A stretch of DNA of 64,000 nucleotides from Promerops cafer. Taxonomy: Eukaryota; Chordata; Aves; Passeriformes; Nectariniidae. Location of the stretch: positions 1,772,508-1,836,507 of the forward strand of contig VZSE01006618.1 in assembly GCA_013398275.1 (NCBI GenBank), written 5' to 3'. Under the pieces are notes generated by a model, which worked only from the letters and a program-made list of their open reading frames with translations, did no database searches and had not been told where the DNA came from. Below, piece by piece: positions 26,136 through 36,429 of this stretch (the stretch's first letter is position 1; each line of letters begins with the position of its first letter). The position numbers and the translations under genes are program-made.

Positions 26136-29100
26136 AGTTTCTGTTTTTTATTCCCTGAAATGTAATCCTTAGCTGCCCAGGCAAACAAGTAAGATGGGGT
26201 GCTTTACTCCCATCCTTTGTGTTGCAAATCTGTTATAGTATAGCATCTTCTAGAATAGAGACAGGCACAGGCAATTATTGCCCTTAAGTCTCACAGTATC
26301 TCTGTGCATGTGGAAAAATACAGTACCTCCAGCAAGTCACCAAGTCCTTGGTGGGAAGTTGGAGAGAATTATTCTGGGCAGCTCTCTTGTCTCACTAAAA
26401 CATTCTTTTTCCTTCAAAAAGGCCTGTCTTGGCAAACAAGTGGGCTGATAAATCAGGTCAGTACATGCTTAGGTCAAACAAAAAGAAAGCTCTTCCCCAA
26501 AACTCAACAGTTCCTGGCTTTGAGTTCAGACACCCCCGCACTTCTCCTGCACTGAGCTCCATTTCCACCCTGAGTGGAACTTACCAATATTGCTCTGGAA
26601 CCCCCTTATCTAATCTACTGTCTTCCACATTGCACGTGGGCTTCTGTTCACATGTTGCCAGCTTAGAAGGGGCTTTGTTGGTACCATTCTGCTGTACAAA
26701 CACCAAGATGTTTGTCTGTCTTCTGTTGTGAAGCAGTGAGGCAGAATCACACAACGAAAGCATCATCCTTCTTTTTCATGGCAGCCTTTGTATAAGCATC
26801 TCTCAGCTTACCTGTCTCCAAACTTGCTCCCCTTGGCTCACACTTCTCAGTGCCAGTCATATCTCCAGGCTCATCTGCAGTGCCCTGAGGCAGCAGCTTA
26901 GCTCAGCATGGCTCCCAAGCTCCCAGCTCCCACAGCACTTAGGCAGACTGTGCCTCTTGCTGCCAGCAGTAACTGCGCAGTAAGACAGCTCAGGCAGCCC
27001 CTCCAGCTTGAACGCTGGATCAACCACCTGAATGCATGGACAAGGGACAGGAAACATGAACCACAGCTACCCGAATTCAACAATTGTGAGCTGCCATGAA
27101 GGAATATTCTGCATGAGGACACAGCTTTTACAAAGAAAACAAAAGAAAAAATATAATGTATCCAGCAGGATTTCAAATTACTTATGCTGGTATTTGAAAC
27201 TCTGAGTCAAACCAGGCAGTAGAAACATGGGACTTGGAATTAAGCTGACTAAAGCTGCCTGGAAACTACACCTGCCATTTGAATATGCTTCTTTGAGCAC
27301 TGCCATCCTGACAACTCTTTCACATCTCTTAAAATAAATGTGTATTAAATTTGAACTTCTTGGCGAGGAAGGGATTTTTGGGGACTTGTAGCAGCAGGAG
27401 ATGTAACTTGTTCTCAGTAAATACTAAATCCTAGAATAAAAGAGAAATGGTTTATATAAAGATGCAGAAGAGATTGGGCATGCAGAGGAATGGTACTTTC
27501 CTCAGAAGAATGGTACTTTTCCTTTAATGAACTTTCCACACTACAGTTAGTCACTAAACACATGACCATTTATTATTCCAAAAAGGGAACAGTGCAGTAC
27601 ATCAAATGTATTAAATGCAAGCAAGAAGCTCCTAGTCACCCCATCATTTAGGTCTGTGAATTTACAAATTGCAAACATTGGTCCAAAGAGATGCTGCGAA
27701 TTCCTCAGGTTTCTACTATGATGTTGGACACGTTAATTTGCACTCAAGTCTGCACATCGAATACTCAGGCTACTAATGCATTAAAAAGATAGTGTGAAAA
27801 TAAATATCTATTAGCCTGCAAAAGATTATCAAGATCTGCCATAAAATATATTTTACTTTTTGTCTTAGACTTCAATATTGTCATTTTTCCTCTTAAATGC
27901 CTCTTTATTCAAACAAGATATTTTGGCAAAAAAAATAATGCTTCCAATTTTTAAAAATTAGTATTTAGTGTCAGATTTGTAGATTTTGGCCTTTAATGAG
28001 AGAAGATGCTTTGAAAGAACACAGATATAGCAAACGCTAGCTCTGTTAAAAAAAAATAAAAATGCTAGGGTTCAGCTGTATTTTAATCCCTTCTACTGTT
28101 GTTGGTAGTCCAGAACAGCAATGTTCTGCTAACAGGAACCCTCTGTCCTCAAGCTTTTAGTCATGGTCAGGTTATCCTAACCCGATCTCATGTTTCCATT
28201 TTCCTTCAGTTTCAACTGACTCACTTTGCCCTTCAAATGTACGCATACATACCTCTCCATATTCACTGCCACATTTACCCATTTCCTTGGCAACAAAATC
28301 AATTCAGACCAAGTTATTGTTAAATTTATTTTAGGCATTTATCTGCAGATCTATTTTCTTCTTTTGTGTGGTCCGACCAGAACAGTTTACAATGGTTTAC
28401 TTTCTTTTTAAGCTGATGACTGAAGCTGATTATACTTAGCAGAGCAGATAAAAAAATTCAAGTCTTTGAAGACTTGTGGAAAACTGTGAAGGCATATCCA
28501 GGCTGCTGCTGGTAGCCCTGCATGGGGACCCTTCCGAGTAAGGAAAGTGGTCATTAATACTCCTTGTCCTGTCCACTACAACTGTGATCCTTCTAACAAT
28601 AGGCATAAATAAGCTGTCTGTAGATTATAATAACTTACCTCATGATGAGGCTTTCAGCTTAATAAAAAAGTTTCAGCCTTCTCCACCACCCACCTTAATC
28701 TCCCTGTCCTAAATTAGGTGGCCTACAATACTAGCAATAGATAACTTAATAATTTAGAATTTGCATAGTGGTATTTTCCTTTTTACCTAGGTTTCTTTGT
28801 TTGTTTCTTTGGTGTTTTTTTTTTAACTATTATTATTTTTATTTACAGTGTATAAGTGTATAGACAACTTCAGAATCAATGACTGCTGATTTTTCTTCAT
28901 TCTTGTGAGGAAAATTTATTTTAACGGCTACACAAGAAAATTAGTGTATATGTAGCTTGAGCTACAAATATGAAAGTACAGTACAGAAATACACAAAAAC
29001 AAAACTACGTTAATATTGTGCATGAATCTAATACCAGGAGGCCTGAATTACATCAAATGGCTCTGATGATTGTAAACACGTAAACACAATACAGTTTATT

Positions 29101-29654
29101 TTGGATGCAGAACAGAAAACAGCAAATAACACAACTGGCCTACTCATCAGCAGATGCTAATTTCAGGACAGGATCTGTTGTGTGGAAATTTACCTGCTGC
29201 TGTATTTCAGTAGATTTCTAATGCAACAACTTTGGAGTTCAATTCCATTGTAATGTATAGTGGATTCCAACAGACTCAGTTTATTAACATATCTGTCTTA
29301 AAGACCACAGTATAACTTACATTTTGTCTTGTGCTGCAGAAACTCTCCTGGAGTTGTGTGAGCCAAGAGAGGGTGTAAGGGATCTAAGGCACGGGAAGTC
29401 CTGAAATCCTACTCTGCAGCACTTGGAATAAAATGTAAATTAACGTGGTCAGATAATTACTTAACAACCAGAAGTTTGTGATTCGAAAAAAACAGTATCA
29501 AAAATTCAACCTCCCGCCCGAGTGCCATTAGTAGCACTAGGAGCTGCTATCTACGCGGAGCGAGGCGCTGCCAGCTGCAGGCCTGGGCTGTTTGTCGGTG
29601 TCTGTCGGCGGTGCCGGTACCCGTGCGGTGAGGGCGGTGGCGGGGGCGGGCCGG

Positions 29655-29696
29655 GGTTCCCCGTTCGCGGTTCCCCGTTCGCGGTTCCCCGTTCCC
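29655..29696. repeat. Tandem repeat, 14-bp unit x3
   Basis: Units at 29655-29668 and 29669-29682 are identical (GGTTCCCCGTTCGC). The third, 29683-29696, differs at one base (GGTTCCCCGTTCCC). The duplicated promoter block seen again at 30317 begins exactly at this third unit, so the assembler may have lost its place here. Confidence 0.95.
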
Positions 29697-29777
29697 GGCG
29701 GGATGGGGCTCACCCGGTCCCGCTCCCGGCAGTGCCCGGGAAGGCCTAGCGGCTCCGCGCGACGGCCGCGTGCCGAC

Positions 29778-29792
29778 AGCGCCCCCTGCCGG
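29778..29792 (-). promoter_or_regulatory. CTCF-like motif 1
   Basis: The + strand reads AGCGCCCCCTGCCGG. Its reverse complement, CCGGCAGGGGGCGCT, fits the CTCF core consensus (CC, then AG, GGGGGCGC). It lies about 200 bp upstream of the probable DTWD2 ATG. The same site recurs at 30412-30426 in the duplicated block. Binding is inferred from the motif only. Confidence 0.6.
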
Positions 29793-29944
29793 TCCCGCCC
29801 CGCTGAGCAGCGCGAGACGCTCGCATTGGCACCGCCCCAGTGGGCGGGACTCCTCAGAGCTTCGCGCGCTCCCATTGGGCGAGTCCCGGGAAGGGGCGGT
29901 GCCACCACTCACGTGAGCGAGGGCCGCGCGCTCTCCTGGCCGAT

Positions 29945-29959
29945 GGCGCCCCCTGGTGG
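29945..29959 (-). promoter_or_regulatory. CTCF-like motif 2
   Basis: The + strand reads GGCGCCCCCTGGTGG. The reverse complement, CCACCAGGGGGCGCC, is a near-ideal CTCF core. It lies 30 bp upstream of the probable DTWD2 start codon and in the same orientation as the first motif, 167 bp away. It recurs at 30579-30593 in the duplicated block. Confidence 0.65.
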
Positions 29960-29989
29960 TGGGCGGCCTCGCGGTCTCGCCAGGCCGGC

Positions 29990-30020
29990 ATGGAGGGGAG
30001 CGGCGGCGGCGGCGGGGCGG
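29990..30020 (+). CDS. DTWD2: DTWD2 exon 1 start (partial, cut by assembly gap)
   Basis: The ATG at 29990 opens a frame reading MEGSGGGGGA before an N at 30021 interrupts it. Vertebrate DTWD2 also begins Met-Glu, has a low-complexity N-terminus, and carries the first cysteine pair of its DTW domain at the end of exon 1. Exon 2 begins with the last base of a split codon, so exon 1 must end two bases into a codon, just after a Cys-x-x-Cys segment. I find no such segment and donor either side of the Ns, so most of exon 1 (about 60 or more codons) is absent from this assembly. An alternative ATG at 29943 gives an Ala/Arg/Gly-rich frame. I prefer 29990 because of the Met-Glu start, but the choice is not proven. 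Confidence 0.5.
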
Positions 30021-30021
30021 N
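30021..30021. other. Single-N gap inside DTWD2 exon 1
   Basis: A single N follows a GGC-repeat coding for polyglycine. Single Ns also occur at 30316 and 30646. They probably mark gaps of unknown size or forced joins, not one unread base, because the sequences on either side do not make sense together. Confidence 0.8.
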
Positions 30022-30104
30022 GAGTCGCCCTCAGGGACACCCGCGCAGAGCGGGTTGGTGTGAGCGGGATCTCGCCCGCCCTGTGCACCCTCCAGCGCCT
30101 GTGG
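30022..30104. other. Orphan GC-rich segment between Ns
   Basis: These 83 bases are moderately GC-rich and continue into a CR1 fragment. They might be the sequence just after DTWD2 exon 1 (the start of intron 1), or a piece misplaced from elsewhere. No Cys-x-x-Cys coding segment and no convincing donor site were found in any frame. Confidence 0.4.
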
Positions 30105-30315
30105 CATCGCACAGTCACGGAACGGGTGAGGCTGGGAGGGACCGCATGGGGTCATCTGGTCCAGCGTCCCTGCTCAAGCAGGGCCATCCCAAAGCACATG
30201 GCAAAGGATTGCGTCCAGATAGTTCTTGGATATCCCCAGTGAAGGAGACTCCACAACCTTTCTGGACAATCTGTTCCAGACACAGTAGAGATGTTCTTCC
30301 TCATGTTTAGGTGGA
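30105..30315 (-). mobile_element. CR1 LINE fragment (3' end)
   Basis: A reversed CR1 3' end begins at 30105 (CATCGCACAGTCACGGAACG, then GAGGCTGGGAGGGACC). It runs through 'ccagcgtccctgctcaagcag', 'ggatatccccagtgaaggagactccacaacc' and 'ctgttccagacacag' before stopping at the N at 30316. The break is therefore within the element, and its remaining part is missing or lies elsewhere. Confidence 0.88.
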
Positions 30316-30316
30316 N

Positions 30317-30645
30317 GGTTCCCCGTTCCCGGCGGGATGGGGCTCACCCGGTCCCGCTCCCGGCAGTGCCCGGGAAGGCCTAGCGGCTCCGCGCGACGGC
30401 CGCGTGCCGACAGCGCCCCCTGCCGGTCCCGCCCCGCTGAGCAGCGCGAGACGCTCGCATTGGCACCGCCCCAGTGGGCGGGACTCCTCAGAGCTTCGCG
30501 CGCTCCCATTGGGCGAGTCCCGGGAAGGGGCGGTGCCACCACTCACGTGAGCGAGGGCCGCGCGCTCTCCTGGCCGATGGCGCCCCCTGGTGGTGGGCGG
30601 CCTCGCGGTCTCGCCAGGCCGGCATGGAGGGGAGCGGCGGCGGCG
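30317..30645. repeat. Promoter block, copy B (identical to copy A)
   Basis: This second copy of 329 bp is identical to 29683-30011 and has a single N on each side. Its ATG is at 30624-30626. Perfect identity in a promoter island, boundaries at Ns and a start at a tandem-repeat unit all point to a misassembly (for example a contig end placed twice or two haplotypes joined), not a real tandem duplication. I do not count it as a second gene start. Confidence 0.9.
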
Positions 30646-31135
30646 NGTGTGTGTCAGTTTCTGCCTGTTGATTCTTATCTGAGGCCATCATGTCCTAAGT
30701 GCATGTACACACCTCTTGTGTAGCAATAACATGACAAGAATTAACTCTCTTGTCCAAGGTGTGGGTAAATGTGGTGGGGAATACCTAGAGGCTCAACACA
30801 GAGAGCGTGCTACACCTTTTCTCTGTATGCTCACTTTTGAAAAGCAAGGGGGGAGGGGAACATGTGTCCCCTCAGTGCCATGCAGTGAAGCACGTGAGGC
30901 TTAAGTATGTCTGGGCAGTCTTTGGTGCTTTGATAAAAGAAAATGAGAAACAAGTCTTACCTAATAGCCTTACAGCTAATTTTGAAATCCATTCAAGCAT
31001 TGGTTAATACAGCTTGTGAATTCAGGTGTCTTTTTGAAGCAGGCAGTGACTTACGGTCTTACAGAAATACCTCACAACCTGATTTTATGTTTATATATGT
31101 ATGTCCCTTTAGTAAAGCAAGTGCAGGTTCCTGAA

Positions 31136-31168
31136 CAGTTATGCACAAGTTATGCTTGTGCATAACTG
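31136..31168. repeat. Perfect inverted repeat, 14-bp arms
   Basis: CAGTTATGCACAAG (31136-31149) and its exact reverse complement (31155-31168) are separated by TTATG. There is no sign that it belongs to a transposon end. A short-range fold-back copying event is the simplest origin. Confidence 0.9.
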
Positions 31169-32041
31169 CCAAGGAAAAAAAGCTTCTCAGCACCTGTACT
31201 GATTCATCTGTTCCTGGTCATTGGTGAAATGCGTGGAAAGGCATGTAATTTTGCTAACTGTAGTTGTAGTCTCTTTCAAGTGTCAGAGTTCAGAAGCTTA
31301 TTGCTGGTGAGTTTCCTGTATGTAACTTGCAATAAAAAATATGTATCATGCAAGTCATAGTATTTGTAAGTGTTCACTGTTAGAAAGAGTACTCATAAGC
31401 AATAGTTGATGCTCAAAGATGAAAGCCAAGCAGGTGAGGGACGCTTGCCTTTTGCTGCCCTCTTTTTCTCCAATGACTTATAGCTCAAAGAACTTCCTGA
31501 GCCAGATGGGGTTTTGTATCTAATATCCCCCAGCAAATATAGTTTTTTTTTTCAGATGTGAATTTCTCCAGTCCCCCTTGAACCTATATTAATTCCATGT
31601 ATCAGCAACATCTGGCTAGCAAGGACACACCACAGGCCTACAAACCACAGTGGGGAGGAATTACCTTTTAGTTTATTTTGACAGTGGCTTCCACCTTCCT
31701 CCCTTGCACATAGTATTCCAGGTATGAGCAAGCCAGCTGGAGATTCATACCTTGGGTGATGCGTTTCTGTTTATAAGGATCCTTCCTCATCCTATGGCTG
31801 CTTAGTTTCCTAGAACCTTTTGGGAAGTCTTTTGGAAAGCCAAGTTTGATTTTTGTCAGCTACAGCACTCTAACCCCTCTATTTATTGACTCTTTCAGAG
31901 ATCTTAAGTAGTTCTGAAAAGCAGAGTTTCCTTTTGCTAAAGCCATGCCAATTCTTTTCATATAAACCATGTATTTTTTAAGGTTCTAGTAACCAAATTT
32001 TTTTTTTTGTAGTTTCTGTTCACATTAGCAGTCTTTGCTGA

Positions 32042-32043
<2 letters not shown>

Positions 32044-32099
<56 letters not shown>

Positions 32100-32116
32100 C
32101 CTTCATTTNTTTTTTT
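32044..32116. repeat. Poly-T tract of 56 bases with an adjoining N
   Basis: An uninterrupted run of 56 T (32044-32099) is followed by CCTTCATTT, an N at 32109 and more T. The length of such a run is unreliable in most sequencing data, and the nearby N shows the assembler had difficulty. It may be the reversed poly(A) tail of a retrocopy, but I see no retrocopy body to its right. Confidence 0.9.
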
Positions 32117-32156
32117 ATGCTGCTCAGCATTTAGAAATGCTGCTCAGCATTTCTAG
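32117..32156. repeat. Direct duplication, 20-bp period
   Basis: ATGCTGCTCAGCATTT occurs at 32117-32132 and again at 32137-32152, just after the poly-T tract. The unit is itself nearly palindromic, which may have favoured slippage. Confidence 0.9.
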
Positions 32157-34623
32157 TCCTGACATACCTAGGAATTGGCTGTGTGAGAGTTAACCCACTG
32201 TCATTCCTTACTGAGCTTTTTCATGTTGAATTCTTTTAAAATGCCTGTAGAGGACTCCTGTTATTGTTGTTTATTTTGTTAGTGTGTTTCACAATATCTA
32301 CTTTAGTTCCTTTAATTTTGAACAGATTCTCTGATGAATCACATACAAAAATGGCTTCTAGAATAGGTATCTCTCTGTTTGCTTTCATATAAACCTGATG
32401 CAAAGTATTTATTCAGCTGCTTGTTACCATGTAGCATATTAAAACATCAGCTTGCTGAAGAGCTGTGGATGAATTACATCTCCTTGTGAGGAGCATGGGA
32501 ACCATGACCACAGGTACTGAAAGAAATGTAGGGGCAGAGAAACCAAGGAGGATGAAAAGACCACAGAGCTACTTTTTAAGAAGAAAGGAAAGTGGCTTTT
32601 TTTTTTCTTTTGTGGTGCTGACAATGCAAGACTAAATTGTATATTCAGTGTGTTTTGCACTGTATCCCCTCCATGCTATTCTTCAGGATTATAGCTAAAT
32701 TATCCTTTTCATTGATCATGACATTCTGTGGCATGACTTGGAGTTGAAGTGGGTAACACTGTAACTTAGGGTGCCTCATAGGAAGCGATACTACCCTTAG
32801 CAGTCATGTTGGTTGGAGCCAGATATATTTAATTGACTTCCTCAATTTTCTGAACTTCAGGATTTTGTTGTAAGGTACCTTAATGAATGTGATTTAGGTC
32901 TGAATTCAGTACAAAAGCATGGAAGAATGCGTTTTCTTTAGCATCATCTGGTGATTCCTCAAGGGAACTGACTTCAGGTTCTGATTTTTTTAAGATATGG
33001 CAAGACAGCTGATTGACAACTTGCTAACAAGTGCTCAGTCAGTCAAGATGTGAAATAGAAATGTGGGAGTAAGGTAGATAAGTTTTCATTTTGGATAATG
33101 TGAATGTCACTTGAGTGTCCTGAAGGAACAGGATGTTTCTAGGTGTTATGTGTTTGAGACTTTCTATTGCCTGTGGTGGTTGTGGGGAAAATACTAGCAT
33201 TTGCAATAGCTTATGGTGGAGAATTTGAATGAAATAACGTAATACAACTTTACATTTTGAAGGTTTTTATGTGTATAGGTGCCAGTTAAAAAAAAACCCT
33301 GCTTATGATTGGTGTTTGAGATGGCAAGCAGCTGATGCAAATGAGGTATGTGCAGTTGACTGTTTTATTAATGAGGAGAGAATTTAATACAAAGTCTGTC
33401 TGCCAAAACCAAAAGGTTAGTGGTGATAAACCTTGAATCGATAACTTCTTAAGGCTTTCATAGCTAACTTAAGTATTCTGCTTGCTTTCAGAAGTTAAAG
33501 CCCTACACCCAAACATTTAAATAGGAGAATAGGCTTCATATAGTTTCTAATTTGCTGCTAGCTTGAAAAACAAAATGAGCAGGCCCCACAACTGAAATAA
33601 TGTAGGACAACAATTTGATTTTGTGGTGTGACACTGGTAGCAATTTAACATTTTGAAATTGTGTCCTTCTGTGGGTCAGATTTCATTGTTTTCCAGATAC
33701 ATAGTGTTCTGTTAGGGGAAAAGCCTTTTGATAGTACAAGAGCCATGAATACACAATTGACTTCTTGACACAAATCTTGACTGTGCATATGGAAAATTCC
33801 ATTGTTATAGAACTTCTGGGTAATATTTTCAGGAGAAATTGTGACTTTTAACTGTGAGTATTATTTATCATCTCTGGATGTTGCCAGGTCTTCTGTAGGC
33901 CATCACAAATACCACTGGTAACCATCCTCTATATTTGCAGGGCACATTTATGTTGTAAAGTTAGGTTAGCAACAACTGGTGTTTTCTCAGTTCTGCTAAT
34001 ATATATGCTGCGCTACTGCATATGTATTTCAAGGGTGGGGGCAAGAAAAGGAGTAACATTAATACTTTAATATAAATACTCCCTTTGCTTATATCTAAAA
34101 TAATTACAGTGAATTTGAGTCCTGTGAGGGCTCTTGATAGCATTGATAAATCAATGATGACTTGCGATGACATGGTGCTGCTTCACATTTTGAGGGAAAA
34201 CGTAATGTTCTTATATAAGTGTCACGTATTTGTTGATAATTCTGTTATGTCATATAAAGACTGAGTCTGAAGAAGCAATGTGGGCTTTCTTCAGCACATT
34301 AAATACATGCAGTTGCTTTATAGCACACTGCTACGGTATTTAGGTGCAAACATGACTTTTTAAAGTTTAGGTAGCAATCACAGAAAGTGAAATAAGCATG
34401 CAGTAAGTATTTTAGCAATGGCCGCTGCAAGAAAATAGCTTCATAGCCTTTTATTGCTTGTACTTCTGGATAATTTTCTTCCAGTTAGCATGTTTTTGTT
34501 ATTGCTGTGTGAAGATGAAGACACACTTGCTATGAGGACATAATTGTCAGTTACCACCCTCACAGTCTGACATACTCAGTTGGGGCTGTAGCCTGGTCAC
34601 TCAGTCATGTCACTGTGCTTACA

Positions 34624-36420
34624 TCACAGAATCTTACATACAGAATGGGTGAGGTTGGCAGAAACCTCTTGAGATCATCTTGAGTCCAGACCCCTGCTGA
34701 AGCAGGATCAGCTAGACCAGGTTGCCCAGGACTCTGTCCAACTGGGTTTTGAATATCTCCAAGGATGGAGACTCCACAACCGCTCTGGGAATTTCATCCA
34801 GTGTTTGACTCAGTCTGTGTTCAGATGGAGTTTCATAGTTTCCTTGTTTGTTTTGCCTCTTGCCCTGATAGTGGGTGCTGTTGAGAAGAGCCTGGCTTCA
34901 TTTTCATTGCCTCCCATCAGTCATTTATACACAGGGATAACATCCTCCTTAGCCTTCTCTTTTCTAGGACAGAGTCCAATTTCTCAGCCTCTTCTCATAC
35001 AAAAACTTCCAGTCCCTTAGTCATCTTTAGCTGTCTGTTGGACCTACTCCAGTAAGCTTGTTATGTGCTGGGAAGCCCAGATCTGGACCCAAAACTCCAG
35101 ACATGTCCTTAGTCGTGCTGAGTAGAGAGGAAGGATCCCATCTCTTGACCTCCAGGCAGCGGTGTTAAATGCAGTACAGTTTGCTGTTGACGGCCTTTGT
35201 GTCAAGGGCAAGGACAGTTTGCTGGCTCATAATTAGCCTCTCTGCCAGTTCCTTCCCTACAGAGCTATTTTCTAGCTAGCTCTTTGGTTCCAAAGGGTGT
35301 ATTGGTGCCTGGGGCTGCTCTTCCTCTTACGCAGGACTTTGGATTTATCTGTGTTGAAACTTCATGAGGTTCCTTCCAGCCCATTTCTCCAGCCTGTAAA
35401 GGTTTGTCCTGCCATAGGCCAATATTCCCAGATAGAGTTCTTCTAGACGTGCACTGTTCATCCTAAGTTACCAGAAAGGAATGCATGAGTTGAACCCAAC
35501 TCAAACCCATTGCTCTTTTTGAAGTTCGTTTTGTGCTTTTTCAGCTTTTGTACTATGCTAAGACATGTAAATACTTCTTCCATGCTGGTCTGGCTGGGTC
35601 AGGAAGATAATAGTCTCTATTGATTTTCTTGGTGGAGGCCATTTACACAAACAATTGATCGACAGAGCAGTTTATCTAAAGCAAAGGCCACCCTCCAGTC
35701 CCCTTTGTGTTGAGCTTCCATAAGTCCAGCTTCCTTTGTGATAGCTGTGGTGACTTCCTACATTTTTTTCTGAACCTTTTCTTGAAAAGGTTCATTTATC
35801 ATCAGTCACACCTTTGGATGGCCACACTGCCATGTACTAGCCACTCCTATCAGCTGTGAGCTTACTAAGGACGCGCTCTGTCCCAACATACAGGTCAATG
35901 ATGAAGAGGTTAAGTGGCGTTAACCCCAGCATCAATGTCTGTAGTACTCCACTAGCAGCTTGCCTCCAGCTGGACTTTATCCTACTGGTCATGCCCTCAG
36001 CACCTGGCTGTTGAGGCAGTTAATTTCACTGTCAGTTTATCCAGGTGGTACTTTATCAGCTTGTCTAGAAGGGTGAGGCACTGTCAGAAGAATTATCAAA
36101 GCTGAGGTGAACAACATCTGCTGCTTTCCCCTCATCCACCAAGGTAGTCACCTCACTATAGAGGGCCATCAAGTTGATCAAATGGAATTTTCCCTTTGTA
36201 GATCCATCTGACCACTCTCAATACCATTTTTTGTTTTGTTTGTTTAGAAATGGTTTCCATGAGGATTTTCTCTACTGTCTTCCCAGGGGTTGATGTAAGG
36301 TTGACCGACCTGTACTTTCCTGGACCTTCTTGCAGAGAAGAGTGACATTTGCTTTCTTTCATACTTCAGCAACCTCTCTTGTTATCTGGAGATCATCAAA
36401 ACTGTCCTTGTAATAGTGTC
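34624..36420 (-). mobile_element. Long CR1 LINE fragment with RT remnant
   Basis: This is the longest CR1 copy in the window, about 1.8 kb, reversed. The 3' end is at the left (34624: CACAGAATCTTACATACAG, then GAGGTTGGCAGAAACC). At the right, 36156-36362 on the minus strand still translates to a stretch resembling the CR1 reverse-transcriptase fingers/palm entry: GPGKYRSVNLTSTPGKTVEK, then a segment with YKGK near the position of the usual FTKGKS. Stops and frame breaks elsewhere show it is inactive. A gap in similarity between about 35250 and 35340 suggests small internal changes. Confidence 0.88.
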
Positions 36421-36429
36421 AACCAGCTC

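Larger units (their letters stand above)
19856..29509. other. Intergenic stretch upstream of DTWD2
   Basis: No gene is supported here. Open frames of 60-126 codons occur on both strands without domain signatures. Recognisable small features are a perfect 14-bp inverted repeat at 22796-22827, a G/T-rich low-complexity tract with a TG microsatellite at about 26030-26135, and a 20-bp near-duplication at 27488-27527. GC-richer patches near 23690-23780 and 26880-27060 remain unexplained. Confidence 0.5.
29683..30011. repeat. Promoter block, copy A of an exact 329-bp duplication
   Basis: Bases 29683-30011 recur without any difference that I can see at 30317-30645. Copy A is joined continuously to unique sequence on its left. 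It includes the two CCAAT boxes, the GC boxes, both CTCF-like motifs and the ATG. Confidence 0.95.
29510..30020 (+). promoter_or_regulatory. DTWD2: DTWD2 CpG-island promoter
   Basis: This dense CpG island ends at the probable DTWD2 start codon (29990). It contains two reversed CCAAT boxes (ATTGG at 29825-29829 and 29874-29878) and GC boxes at 29832-29838, 29842-29848 and 29893-29899. An E-box CACGTG lies at 29910-29915. Two CTCF-like motifs share one orientation (29778-29792 and 29945-29959). No TATA box is evident, which suits a TATA-less housekeeping promoter starting at several positions. A 14-bp unit (GGTTCCCCGTTCGC) is repeated about three times at 29655-29696, and a G-quadruplex pattern lies at 29632-29656. 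The assignment to DTWD2 rests on the downstream exons on the same strand, on position and on the start codon. No transcript was available. Confidence 0.75.

Noticed and set aside
29592..30242. 216-codon + frame and several opposing frames in the DTWD2 promoter island
   Set aside because: CpG-island sequence is open in most frames. This frame runs through the promoter elements, an N and a CR1 fragment, and does not join exon 2.
30624..30645. Second DTWD2 start codon
   Set aside because: It belongs to the exact copy of the promoter block bounded by Ns, which is best explained as an assembly artefact.
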